Positions 7,374 to 15,674 of a stretch of DNA of 27,438 bases are shown here, in pieces. Within the stretch, counting starts at the first letter, position 1. Every line of letters begins with the position of its first letter. The notes below the pieces were generated by a model. It had not been told where the DNA came from. It worked only from the letters and a program-made list of their open reading frames with translations, and did not search any database. A program made the position numbers and the translations under genes. Source of the DNA: CAZJRB01 sp964547995 (GTDB lineage Bacteria; Planctomycetota; Planctomycetia; Pirellulales; Thermoguttaceae); contig CAZJRB010000104.1 in assembly GCA_964547995.1 (NCBI GenBank), positions 1-27,438 on the forward strand, given 5' to 3'.

Positions 7374-10352
7374 TTACCGCCCGAAGGCGATCTTCTCTCC
7401 ATTGAAGCTGACGATCTGGTTTCCAACACGGGCTTTTGCACGTAGGCCTTTGCCTTCGATCTTCACTGGCGGCGCCTTTCCGCGCTGCAATGTGGCGACG
7501 ACGAAGAACTCATTGCCCCCCTCAGCGAACACCGCGTCAAACTTGACGTTCAGGATCTTGCCGGCCATGTGCCCGGCCGACTTCTTTATCTGCATGGCGC
7601 GGGTTCCGGCGGTAATCTTCACTGGCGAGGGCGTGATGAAGGTCGCGGTCAAGGTCGCATCGCCTTGGCGAATTGTGAATGTGTTTCCTTCAATAATCAC
7701 GTCTGCCATCTTGGCCTTTCGGTCCTTTGACACTCGCGGCACCTGCCACAACCAGACCTTCTCCTTGCCCCCCTGGATCTTGTCTGCCATAGCGAACAAG
7801 GCGGGCGAGCCGCACTTGCCGCTGTAGTCCACGCCGAACGACCGCATCCCCGAGATGCCGGACGGCTGGAAGGCCCAATCGTTGCGGACGCCACCGTAGA
7901 GGGTGTAAAGCCGCTGCTTCGGCTTCGTCGAGTAGACATCGTTCAAATCGATGCTTACCACCCCCGATCCGTCTTTCTTCGTTTCGAAGTGCGTCAACCG
8001 GCTCAGGGCGCTTTCAAAGTGGTCGTCGTTGGGGAGCCACACGACCGACTCGTTCCAGCGTCGCCGCTCACGGCCCTCCGGACCGACGGCCCAGGTTTTG
8101 CCGAGTCCGGCGATGCGAAACGTGGCGGCGTTCGGGCCGTTCCAGCCGCCGATCATATGGGCCTTGAGGAAGACCTGGGTAACGATGTCGTCACCGCCAC
8201 GCCAGCCGTTGCGGAAGGCGTAGAAACCGAAGTCCGGCGCTTCCCACGTCAGCGGCAGCACCCCCGCCGGCGGCTTGGGCTGCATGTCGAGCGGGTAGTT
8301 GACGAATCCCCAGGCGGGGTCTTCCAACACGGCGTTGACTTTCGAGGCGTCGTCGTCGGTCACCCCTTCGATCCGGTTCCAGGCCCAGAGCATGGCCGGT
8401 TTCCATTGGTCCGGAACGATCGGGAAAAGGGCGGCAAAATATCGGCCGCCGATACGTACTGACCCGTTGATGTCTTGTGCCCAAGGCTTGCCGCCGTCTT
8501 GATAGATGTAGACGAAGGCGTTTCGAGTCAAATAATGCGTCATGTCGGGAAACGGCGAAACATCGTAGCCGAAGCAATGACGGAAGGCCGTGGCGTACCG
8601 GTTCGGGCCGTCAGTCGTATCCTTGTTGTAGTGGGCCACCTCGGCCTGGAAGCCGCCCGTTCCAACCGCCTCACGATAGAGCACATACATGATCCGCCGC
8701 CCGGTACGGAAGAGCTTGTAGTATTCCACGTCGATCCCACCCAAACGCTTCCATTCGGTCATGTCGACTTTCCATTCGGCCAGCCGGGCTTCGTACTCAA
8801 GCTTCTCCCGCACGAGCAACTTCCGAGACGCTGCCAGATCCTGCTCACTTGCTTTGTCGAACCGGGGCTGCAGCCTTCCCCAAACGGTCAAGATGCGAGC
8901 CAGGATGAGCATCGGATAGAAGCCCTTTTCAAGCCGCACCACTTGTTCGTGCGCCAAGCGATGCCCGTTCAGGATGAGCACCGGGCGGCCCGAGTTCGAA
9001 TACGGGTTGTACAACTTGTAAAGCCCGGGCTTACGAACGTCCAGAACTGTGTAAAGGCAGAAACTACCCGTGTCCAGGTTTTTCATCATAGCCTTGATGT
9101 CGAGGTTGTTTTCCGCGGCGTTGACGTACTTGTCTTCAAGCGGTCGAAAGGTCAGCTTGAACTGCTCGATCTGGATTGTCGTGCCCGCTTCGGGGCACAA
9201 TGATTCCAGGCCTTGGACCGAGGTGAGCGGGTCCGTGGCAATGGCCTCCGAAAGAACTTGCGTCGCAAGCCATTTTTTCGGCACGACGCCCGGCTCGAAT
9301 CGTACCACCGGCACGCCCTTGCCCGGCCGTAAGTTCGCGGCGGCGGGGATTTCGAGCTCCAATGCCGGTGGCGTCGGCTTGGGTGGCTCCGGCCCTTTTT
9401 CTCCCCACAATACCAGCCCCGCGAAGGCAACCCCTGCATACAGACTCCCTACGTGATTGCTGGCCACGTTCCAGTTGGCCGAAAGCGAAATCTTCCGCCC
9501 GTCGCAGAACACGCGAGTGGCGATCTTCCGCAGCCACGTAATGACCTGCATCTTGAAGTCCTCCGGCCAGGCGTCGAAACACAGGTCGAGGCTCACCGCC
9601 ACCCGTTCCACCTGGACGCCCAGGGCCCGCGCCGGGGCAAACGCCGCGCTGCATCCTTTCCCCTTGAAGATGATCTCGGCCACTTCCTTGCGGGCCATCT
9701 CGGCGTATTTCTTCTCGCCCGTCAGTTGATACTGCACCCCCCAGCCGACCGGCCCATCCATCTTCTCGAAAGCCGCTCGTCCGAACGGCGTCTTCAGCTT
9801 TTCGCGCAGCTTCGGCAGTTCGCTCTTGCGAAAGACGGTGCGAGGGTGCTCACCCGGTCGAATTGGCGCGAAGTCTTTGCCCATGACGTTCTTCTGAAGA
9901 AACATGGTTCCGGTCACCTGCCCGGTGACCGTCTCCCCCTTGAACGTGCCTTCGTAGGTTCCTTCCAGGCGGCCATCCGCTTTCCGAGCCAAGCGCAGGC
10001 GGTACCGGGCAGGTCCCCCGGGCGTCCAGCTATCAGCCGCAATCCGCATGCCGATCTCCATTTCGAGGGATTTGTCATTCAACGCCACTTCCTTGACATA
10101 CCCCAGGTGCAGGCTGACGTTGTACTCGCGCGCGATGCCAATCACGAGCTGCCAATGCCCGTCGATCCGCTCCAGTTCCAAGATCAGGTCTGCGTCGCGT
10201 CCTGTCGGCTTGGGAGTCTGAAACAGGGCGTTGCGGAGATTCAGTTCAAACACCTCCGTGTCCGGCAACTTTGTTTCCGCCGCGAGGGTCGCACTGGCGA
10301 CAACCACGGCAACCACGATACTCAACGCAAGAAACGGCTTCTTTTGTGTCAT
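7374..10352 (-). CDS. Secreted heparinase II/III-like polysaccharide lyase with inserted domain
   Basis: 992-residue secreted protein, probably a polyanionic polysaccharide lyase. Signal peptide 1-25 (ending TLAAE). Residues 30-150 are a beta-rich N-terminal domain. About 165-318 looks like the first part of an alpha/alpha toroid (PRTVFRKSELPKLREKL; WNVASNHVGSLY), then a Pro-rich linker (320-345). Residues 346-505 are a domain also found in the upstream hydrolase, followed by a charged helical stretch (505-535). Toroid-like sequence resumes at 536-690, and 700-992 resembles the heparinase II/III-type beta-sandwich (DFGFYAFRNGW; FLKAHMIGGWNG; LTHFET). Substrate unknown. The start at 10352 has AAGGAGAA just upstream (10358-10365); it follows the hydrolase gene by 53 bases on the same strand and is probably co-transcribed. 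Confidence 0.75.
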   Translation of the reverse strand: MTQKKPFLALSIVVAVVVASATLAAETKLPDTEVFELNLRNALFQTPKPTGRDADLILELERIDGHWQLVIGIAREYNVSLHLGYVKEVALNDKSLEMEIGMRIAADSWTPGGPARYRLRLARKADGRLEGTYEGTFKGETVTGQVTGTMFLQKNVMGKDFAPIRPGEHPRTVFRKSELPKLREKLKTPFGRAAFEKMDGPVGWGVQYQLTGEKKYAEMARKEVAEIIFKGKGCSAAFAPARALGVQVERVAVSLDLCFDAWPEDFKMQVITWLRKIATRVFCDGRKISLSANWNVASNHVGSLYAGVAFAGLVLWGEKGPEPPKPTPPALELEIPAAANLRPGKGVPVVRFEPGVVPKKWLATQVLSEAIATDPLTSVQGLESLCPEAGTTIQIEQFKLTFRPLEDKYVNAAENNLDIKAMMKNLDTGSFCLYTVLDVRKPGLYKLYNPYSNSGRPVLILNGHRLAHEQVVRLEKGFYPMLILARILTVWGRLQPRFDKASEQDLAASRKLLVREKLEYEARLAEWKVDMTEWKRLGGIDVEYYKLFRTGRRIMYVLYREAVGTGGFQAEVAHYNKDTTDGPNRYATAFRHCFGYDVSPFPDMTHYLTRNAFVYIYQDGGKPWAQDINGSVRIGGRYFAALFPIVPDQWKPAMLWAWNRIEGVTDDDASKVNAVLEDPAWGFVNYPLDMQPKPPAGVLPLTWEAPDFGFYAFRNGWRGGDDIVTQVFLKAHMIGGWNGPNAATFRIAGLGKTWAVGPEGRERRRWNESVVWLPNDDHFESALSRLTHFETKKDGSGVVSIDLNDVYSTKPKQRLYTLYGGVRNDWAFQPSGISGMRSFGVDYSGKCGSPALFAMADKIQGGKEKVWLWQVPRVSKDRKAKMADVIIEGNTFTIRQGDATLTATFITPSPVKITAGTRAMQIKKSAGHMAGKILNVKFDAVFAEGGNEFFVVATLQRGKAPPVKIEGKGLRAKARVGNQIVSFNGEKIAFGR

Positions 10353-10405
10353 AGCCTTCTCCTTCACGATAGATAGCGCCGCCAGTCGTCTTGAGGCAAT
10401 TGCTG

Positions 10406-12196
10406 CTATGGTAATGGAAACTTTTGGCCGCGGACGGCGTGCAATTTGAACCACGCCTCAGCAAGCTCGCGGTCGGGCACCCAGAACCAGTTCGCTCGCT
10501 CGTCTTCCGGCACGTCTCGAAACGCTCGAATCACCGGTGCATCGATCAAGGCGGCCCGCTGCGAACGATCGTCCGCTTTGGATGCCTTCTCAGCCAACTC
10601 GGTGGTGTGCTGCTGCGCCGCGCGGACCTCCTCGGCAGTCGCTGCTTCGAAACCCGCCCTGAGCGTCGACCACTTCGTTCGCAAACGTACGACGACGAGC
10701 ATCGGATAGAGCCCCTTCCGGAGTTCGACAATCTGTCGATGCGCCAAGGGCACACCGTTCAACACGACCTGCACCCGACCGTTTTGCGTAAACGGGGCGT
10801 TCAATTTCAGTTGCGTCTTTTTCGGCACGTCGAGAACGGTGTAGGCCAACAGGGTTGCCTTATCGCGTTGCTGCAGGCCGTTGTTGAGCGTTATTCCCCC
10901 TTCTCGGCGAACGTATTTCGTCTGGATCGGGTGGAAAGTGGCAACGTGCCCATCGATGGTCACACGATCGCCCGGCTTCGGCCGCAGGGACTGCAAGTCG
11001 CCAAGGGTTCGCATCGGATCCTTTTCCATCGCGAACGGCAACCCTTCGGTCAACAGCCACTTCTTGGGACTTTGGCCGACAGGTAGAGGTTCCACTGGCA
11101 CCCCCGCCGGCGTCTTGAATCCTTCAGCGGGCGAAACGGCGAGGAAAGTCGGTGGCGAATCTTCGCCCGCCGGGTCGACCTCGTACCCGCCCTCCGATTC
11201 CGTCATCCACATGCGCGGCAACCGGAACATATCCTCAACGGCATACGGTCGAATCAGATACCCGGTCGCCGGATCGATCTGCTGCAATTCGATCGGCCGC
11301 TTCGTCGGATACTTGTCCGGTGGCAACCGCAACGCGAGCGCTTTGTCGACGTAGAGCGAAAGGTAGTCCCACACACGGATGCAGGTGATCTTGCCGGGGA
11401 ACTTCTTGCCCCAGCCCGCCCCGCCGTGGACATCGAGGTAGTTGCCGTGTCCCACGTCGTGGACGACCACCGCGTGCGGCAACCATCGGGACCGTGCCCG
11501 GTAGTTTAGCAGCGACGGCCGCACGTGCCGGTTCCATGTGCCGCCCCACTCGGTCTCGCCGTTGACGCTGACGTGCAGGATCGTGTCGTCCGCGACATTC
11601 GCCCAAGCGTCTGCCGGCCAAGTGGGTGTCTCGGCGTGGTACGAGATCGTCGCGATCGTCCGATCCGGAAATGCCCACGCCAGATAGTACGGAAACTTGC
11701 CCACCGACGACTTCCCGAACGTGATCCAAGGGGCGTGGCGAAATTCGTCGATGCCGGTCGCGTCGGCCACGGAGCCCAGAATCTGAAAGAGGACGTGATC
11801 TTGCGGGTTCTTGGCGAGCTGCTCGTGTGGGTAGTAACGCAGATAGACAACGGCCATTTCGTGCTTGTTCGCGACCTTCCGCAACCCCGCATGTTCGCCA
11901 AAATGTTTCGAGTCGGTGTTCTGCCGAATCAGCAATACCGCACGAATGCGCTTGGCCTTTGGGGGAACCCACGCCAGAATGGCCGCATTCTTCAGCGGCT
12001 TCCGCGGCGGGGGTGCATCTTTTGGCACCCCCAGTCCGATGGGCCAATGCGGCAACTCAGCGAGTCCCTCCGCTCCCTCCGCAGAAACCGCGCCGAGCAA
12101 GAAACCGCCTATCCACAACGCAACCACCATCCCGCAACCGGCAAACCAACCCGACCGGTCTGCCCGCTTCTTCATTTTCCCGACTCGAACGATCAT
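10406..12196 (-). CDS. Secreted alpha/beta hydrolase-like protein with shared C-terminal domain
   Basis: 596-residue exported protein. An N-terminal hydrophobic segment (about 15-38, ending VSAEGAEG) is a signal peptide or anchor. Residues 65-295 look like an esterase or depolymerase-type alpha/beta hydrolase: strand AVLLIRQN, a nucleophile region FGKSSVGKFPYYLAWAFPD (a GxSxG variant, Ser164 likely), and His around 247-251 (HDVGHGN). Activity is inferred from fold only. Residues 375-525 match the domain inserted in the downstream heparinase-like protein (YTVLDV; VVLNGVPLAHRQIVELRKGL). The ATG at 12196 follows GGAAGGAAG; ATG 12175 is an alternative. It lies 35 bases after the LamG gene and 53 before the lyase gene on one strand, so an operon is likely. 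Confidence 0.7.
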   Translation of the reverse strand: MIVRVGKMKKRADRSGWFAGCGMVVALWIGGFLLGAVSAEGAEGLAELPHWPIGLGVPKDAPPPRKPLKNAAILAWVPPKAKRIRAVLLIRQNTDSKHFGEHAGLRKVANKHEMAVVYLRYYPHEQLAKNPQDHVLFQILGSVADATGIDEFRHAPWITFGKSSVGKFPYYLAWAFPDRTIATISYHAETPTWPADAWANVADDTILHVSVNGETEWGGTWNRHVRPSLLNYRARSRWLPHAVVVHDVGHGNYLDVHGGAGWGKKFPGKITCIRVWDYLSLYVDKALALRLPPDKYPTKRPIELQQIDPATGYLIRPYAVEDMFRLPRMWMTESEGGYEVDPAGEDSPPTFLAVSPAEGFKTPAGVPVEPLPVGQSPKKWLLTEGLPFAMEKDPMRTLGDLQSLRPKPGDRVTIDGHVATFHPIQTKYVRREGGITLNNGLQQRDKATLLAYTVLDVPKKTQLKLNAPFTQNGRVQVVLNGVPLAHRQIVELRKGLYPMLVVVRLRTKWSTLRAGFEAATAEEVRAAQQHTTELAEKASKADDRSQRAALIDAPVIRAFRDVPEDERANWFWVPDRELAEAWFKLHAVRGQKFPLP

Positions 12197-12231
12197 ATCT
12201 TCCTTCCGTGCCGCGAAGAGGTGCCAAAAAC

Positions 12232-12978
12232 TCAATATATCCCAGACAAACGTCGTGTCAAGAAAAGGCCGGGGATTCGTGTTCGCAGCAAGACGTGGTA
12301 GGCCTGGCTCCAATCGTTACCGAGGTCCACCCCGTGCCCGTTGTCCGAATGCCCCGGAGCGTAGTCCGGCTCGTTGTCCACCAAGTCCTCGATCTTGCCA
12401 GTGCTAAGGTCGGCAACCTGCACCTCGACGACGCCCTTGCCGCCTTGCCCCGTCTTGATGACACAGAACCGGCCGGACTTGTCGACTTGAATCTCGTCGA
12501 GCTGACGCGTTTCCCGGTTCAGCAAGAGCCGGTCGTTCTCGCGGTTCCAGACGAGATAGCCGACAACCTTGTATTTGGGGTCCTGCCGCGTCAACCCGAA
12601 GACCCGATCATCCAGGCTCTTGCTCATCTGCCGAAGATGCCCGGCGGGCAATTCTCCCGAGAAGTCCTTGATAAGGGCGTACTTCTTCGTCCGAACATCG
12701 TAGACCCAGAGCTTAAGGCCAACGTAGGTTGTGCCGCTACCGCGAATGACGGCGCCCCCCTCCCCGTCCAGGGCAAGGGCCTTTCCGAACTTGCCTTCCG
12801 CCCAGATCGCTTTGCCCCGGAGTTGGCCATCATTTTCGGCCCCACCCGCATCACGGGCATCCCCATCCAGGTGTAAGAGGGCGCCTGTGTGGGCGTCCGG
12901 TTTGTAGGGTGGTTCCTTCGCCATCGCGCCGGCGGAGATGGCCATCGCGGTCAACAACAGCACACCTGCGTTTCTCAT
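12232..12978 (-). CDS. Secreted LamG/beta-propeller chimera, probably degenerate
   Basis: 248-residue protein with a clear signal peptide (residues 1-20, ending AGAMA). Residues 30-78 look like the first half of a LamG/concanavalin-like domain (LLHLDGDARD...GKFGKALALDG), but this stops at about 78, far short of the usual 150 or more residues. From about 83 the sequence changes to a repeat-type beta-propeller (LWVYDVRTKKYALIKDFS; GRFCVIKTG; VADLSTGKIEDLVDNEPDYA; PGHSDNGHG), of which only two or three blades are present. The end (ARTRIPGLF-like tail to RRLSGIY) does not look like a natural propeller end. It may be a fusion of two truncated genes and non-functional. AAGGAA lies upstream of ATG 12978. 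It heads the three-gene minus-strand cluster. Confidence 0.5.
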   Translation of the reverse strand: MRNAGVLLLTAMAISAGAMAKEPPYKPDAHTGALLHLDGDARDAGGAENDGQLRGKAIWAEGKFGKALALDGEGGAVIRGSGTTYVGLKLWVYDVRTKKYALIKDFSGELPAGHLRQMSKSLDDRVFGLTRQDPKYKVVGYLVWNRENDRLLLNRETRQLDEIQVDKSGRFCVIKTGQGGKGVVEVQVADLSTGKIEDLVDNEPDYAPGHSDNGHGVDLGNDWSQAYHVLLRTRIPGLFLTRRLSGIY

Positions 12979-13200
12979 GATACACGTTCCTTTGCGGGCA
13001 GAAGGCCAAACGTTGCGGATTGCTTTCAGGCCGGGATTGGTTATCCGGTGCTCGTCGGCGACACCTTCGCGTCGGGGCCCGGAGCCTCGCATTCTGATTG
13101 TAATTCGGTCACGCCCAACCGTGCAAGCACCGCTACCAGGATCGTGCCGATCGCTTCAGGACCTCGGCGGTGTCTGCGGCGTGTGCGTTCGTATTTGTTT

Positions 13201-13221
13201 CGCAGGGGCAATGCCTCTGCG
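13201..13221. repeat. Hairpin/palindrome downstream of btaB
   Basis: CGCAGGGGCA and TGCCTCTGCG form a 10-bp stem with one wobble pair. It lies 36 bases after the btaB stop and may end that transcript, or be another dispersed palindromic repeat. No T-run follows. Confidence 0.45.
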
Positions 13222-13256
13222 GCCTGCCCGGACCGTGGAATCTGCTCGACCGCGTG

Positions 13257-13985
13257 CTACGGCTTTTGCCCAATGAATGTGTAGTATGGCACTTGCAGGA
13301 ACGGCACATACGGGACTTTTGACCGGCTCTCGGCGAAGTGGATGGTCCGGAAATGCCGCTGCAGGTAGGGAACGTGGTCGGCCGACGGAAAGACGTTGTC
13401 GGCGGCGAACCAGACCGGCCAGAAGTTCCGGGTGAACCAGCGGTGGCATCGCAGCCCTTCGCCGGGCCATTTGCGCGAGACGTAGAAATCGACGACGCCG
13501 ATCAGCCCGCCCGGCTTGAGCATCTTCATGGCGTTTTCGATTGCTGCAAACCAATCGGGGATCATCGTCAACGAGTAGGAGAAGGTAACGACATCGGCGG
13601 CGCCTTCGGGGGGCTGCCATGTGGTGGCATCGGCCTCGACCGTCGCGGCGTTTTCCCAACCGTGGTCCTCGATCCGCTTTCGGGCGATTCCCAGCAACGA
13701 TTTCGAGAGATCGACGACGTAAAGCTGTTTGATTTTCTCGATACGATTGCCCAGGAATTCGAGATTGGCGCCGGTGCCGCCGCCCATATCGATCCAAACA
13801 CTGTCTTCGGGCACGTCGATGGTTCGCCAGAGCTGCTCGCGTCCCCGGAGCAGGCGCTTGCGGAAGTCGTCGTAAGCGTCGGCCTGGCCGCTGTAGAAGT
13901 CTTCCATCCTCGCGGCGTGGTGTTTGCCGCGGATCGGGTTGATCGCGAGGTGATACAGGACTTTGAGATCGGAGAGAAAGGCCAT
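13257..13985 (-). CDS. btaB: Betaine lipid N-methyltransferase BtaB
   Basis: 242-residue class I SAM-dependent methyltransferase. In the DGTS pathway BtaB adds three methyl groups to diacylglyceryl-homoserine to make the betaine lipid DGTS. SAM motif I is WIDMGGGTGANLE (about 64-76), the acidic residue after strand 2 is in YVVDLSKS, and motif post-II/III are DATTWQPP and LKPGGLIGVVDFY. FYSGQADAYDDFR near residue 30 and the C-terminal PFLQVPYYTFIG are typical of BtaB-like proteins. The assignment rests mainly on its position 3 bases after btaA on the same strand, which makes the pair a likely operon. The enzyme probably acts at the cytoplasmic membrane face. Confidence 0.85.
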   Translation of the reverse strand: MAFLSDLKVLYHLAINPIRGKHHAARMEDFYSGQADAYDDFRKRLLRGREQLWRTIDVPEDSVWIDMGGGTGANLEFLGNRIEKIKQLYVVDLSKSLLGIARKRIEDHGWENAATVEADATTWQPPEGAADVVTFSYSLTMIPDWFAAIENAMKMLKPGGLIGVVDFYVSRKWPGEGLRCHRWFTRNFWPVWFAADNVFPSADHVPYLQRHFRTIHFAESRSKVPYVPFLQVPYYTFIGQKP

Positions 13986-13988
13986 GGA

Positions 13989-15179
13989 CTACACAATCAA
14001 GTCGGCGATGTAAAAGCTTCCATAGGTATGGACGCGGCACTTCTCATGCAGTGATTTGGCCAACTCGTTGTCGTATCGCAGCAGTTCGCTTATGGGTCGA
14101 GTATCGCCGTTGACTCGAATGCGGACGTCGTCGACATAGTCGGTTTGCAGGCCGCCGCTCCGCCAGATCAACCGGGCGCCGGGTGCCGCCCGCTCGTAGA
14201 TCGCCTGCCACTCCGCTTCCAGCAGGTGAAAGAACTTGTCGGAGAGCCAGTCCATGTGATCCAGCAAGACATATCGCGAGATTTCCACGTCGTTTTTTTC
14301 CAGGAATCCATGCACCGAATCGGTGTGAACGGAGATGCGGTCGGCCAGACCGTTCTTGAGCTTATGGAAGTTGTCTTCCTTGAGATACTCGGGGCAACAG
14401 GTGCGGGTGTACGAGCCGGTCATGTAGACCCGCCAGAAGTAATTGTCCACAAGGGGGAGTTCGGTCAAGACCGTTTCGACACAATCCTGGACAAATCGTG
14501 AAATGCGGCCGTCGTAGTGTCTTTCCACTTGCCGGATTTGCGCGCGCGGCACCCCAACCATCGAAAGGGTGGTATCGCGATTCATGGCAAAGCGAACCGG
14601 CCGCTTCCAGAACCGGTCATGGATGTGTTCCTCGTAGATGCTCCGTTGCTCTTCGATCGATTGGGCATCGAGGATTTCGTTGATCCACGGGCGAACACGG
14701 GCGATCTTGTCGACGTAGATGTTCATCATTCGGGCGAACGCCCCGGAAGTGCCGCGGAAGTAGAACGTTCGCTTCGGGTTGTCGAAGAACTTGATCTTGC
14801 GGTCCCAGTACTTCTGCGACCACTCGGAAAGCGAGCTGCGGAGCTTTTCGCCGTAAACCCCGCGAACGCCTTGAAACCGCCCCTGTCCGAACATGCCAAA
14901 AAAGGTCTCGAAGTCGAGGGTCCGGATTCCTGCCAGCTTCAGCTCCAGAAGCGCGTTCTGCCGGGGGTTCATGTCGACGGCATAAACGTGTGTCGGCTCG
15001 ATTAGCGCGTAGTCGAGTGCATTGCAGCCGGCGGACGTGATTACCAGCACGGTGTCTTCCGGTCGCAGTTTCAGCGCCGTGCGGTCCAACCGGGGGTCTT
15101 CCCAGCACGTGTTGTAGACAAGGTTGTGGCGATGGACGAGATTGAAAACCCGTCCGCTCACCCAGTCAACCAGAGACAT
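13989..15179 (-). CDS. btaA: BtaA, SAM:diacylglycerol 3-amino-3-carboxypropyltransferase
   Basis: 396-residue DUF3419/BtaA family protein of usual length. BtaA transfers the aminocarboxypropyl group of SAM to diacylglycerol, giving diacylglyceryl-homoserine, the first step of phosphorus-free DGTS synthesis. Family features include YNTCWEDPRLDR (23-34), the SAM-site ITSAGCNALDYAL and the acidic VDMNPRQNALLELK, FFGMFGQGR, and LLDHMDWL with the C-terminal WRSGG...RTYGSFY-type segment. The start at 15179 has GGGAG about eight bases upstream. btaB follows after 3 bases. The small bL38-like gene ends 43 bases upstream on the same strand and may share the promoter. DGTS commonly replaces phospholipids under phosphate shortage, but no Pho box could be identified here. 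Confidence 0.92.
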   Translation of the reverse strand: MSLVDWVSGRVFNLVHRHNLVYNTCWEDPRLDRTALKLRPEDTVLVITSAGCNALDYALIEPTHVYAVDMNPRQNALLELKLAGIRTLDFETFFGMFGQGRFQGVRGVYGEKLRSSLSEWSQKYWDRKIKFFDNPKRTFYFRGTSGAFARMMNIYVDKIARVRPWINEILDAQSIEEQRSIYEEHIHDRFWKRPVRFAMNRDTTLSMVGVPRAQIRQVERHYDGRISRFVQDCVETVLTELPLVDNYFWRVYMTGSYTRTCCPEYLKEDNFHKLKNGLADRISVHTDSVHGFLEKNDVEISRYVLLDHMDWLSDKFFHLLEAEWQAIYERAAPGARLIWRSGGLQTDYVDDVRIRVNGDTRPISELLRYDNELAKSLHEKCRVHTYGSFYIADLIV

Positions 15180-15222
15180 ACCCTACTCCCGTGTTGCTCG
15201 TCGAAACCAAGTCAAATGTCGA

Positions 15223-15312
15223 CTAACCCTTGCGGTGGCGAATTTTCGATCGCATGCGGCGTTTCTTTCGGCCGATTTTGCGTCGGCCCTTACCCGTCTT
15301 TTTCCTTCCCAC
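15223..15312 (-). CDS. Tiny basic COX24/AURKAIP1-like ribosomal protein (bL38-like)
   Basis: 29-residue protein, 18 of whose residues are Lys or Arg, reading MGRKKTGKGRRKIGRKK then RRMRSKIRHRKG. The start is GTG 15312, fixed by a near-perfect AGGAGAG (15319-15325) six bases upstream. The KxGRKKRRMRxKxRxRK pattern is like the COX24/AURKAIP1 domain found in mitochondrial ribosomal protein mS38 and in small bacterial ribosomal proteins such as bL38 of Flavobacterium; NCBI-style annotation of such genes is 'AURKAIP1/COX24 domain-containing protein'. Its role would be an rRNA-binding peptide. The GTG start and tiny size make it easy to miss. A promoter-like TATACT lies upstream (15398-15403). btaA follows 43 bases later. 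Confidence 0.75.
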   Translation of the reverse strand: MGRKKTGKGRRKIGRKKRRMRSKIRHRKG

Positions 15313-15674
15313 GCAATACTCTCCTGACGGCTTCCGTGTTTAAGGTCGGTTCGGCATCCCCCCTTGGCGGGATGAACGCCGAGGAGAGAAGCATTTGAGT
15401 ATACCATCTATCGCACAGGTTGGGCAAGGGGCTAGTGCCTGGAAAATTGCCTGTTTGTACGGACGCCTTCCGGTAGAAAACCGGCGGAAGCCGGCACTGC
15501 CAACCGGTCGATTCGGACTTGGCGGGGCACTATTCCGTGGAAACGTCACAACCGTCAGCGTTCCGGGCAAAGTTCGATATTTTTCCGGCCACCGTGCACC
15601 CGGCCCGTCCGTATCGTATATTAGTCTATGATTCGCGGCCCCCGAATCATTCTTCCCTTGGACCGGTTTCTCCC
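15313..15674. other. Divergent intergenic region
   Basis: About 360 bases between the minus-strand bL38-like gene and the plus-strand peptidase gene. It holds the minus-strand promoter candidate and, near 15612-15625, an AT-rich stretch (CGTATATTAGTCTATGATT) suited to a plus-strand promoter. I see no gene here. Confidence 0.5.
15398..15427 (-). promoter_or_regulatory. Possible promoter for the bL38-like gene and btaAB
   Basis: On the minus strand TTGCCC (15422-15427), an 18-base spacer and TATACT (15398-15403). The -10 is a near-consensus match and lies 86 bases upstream of the GTG start. Confidence 0.45.
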
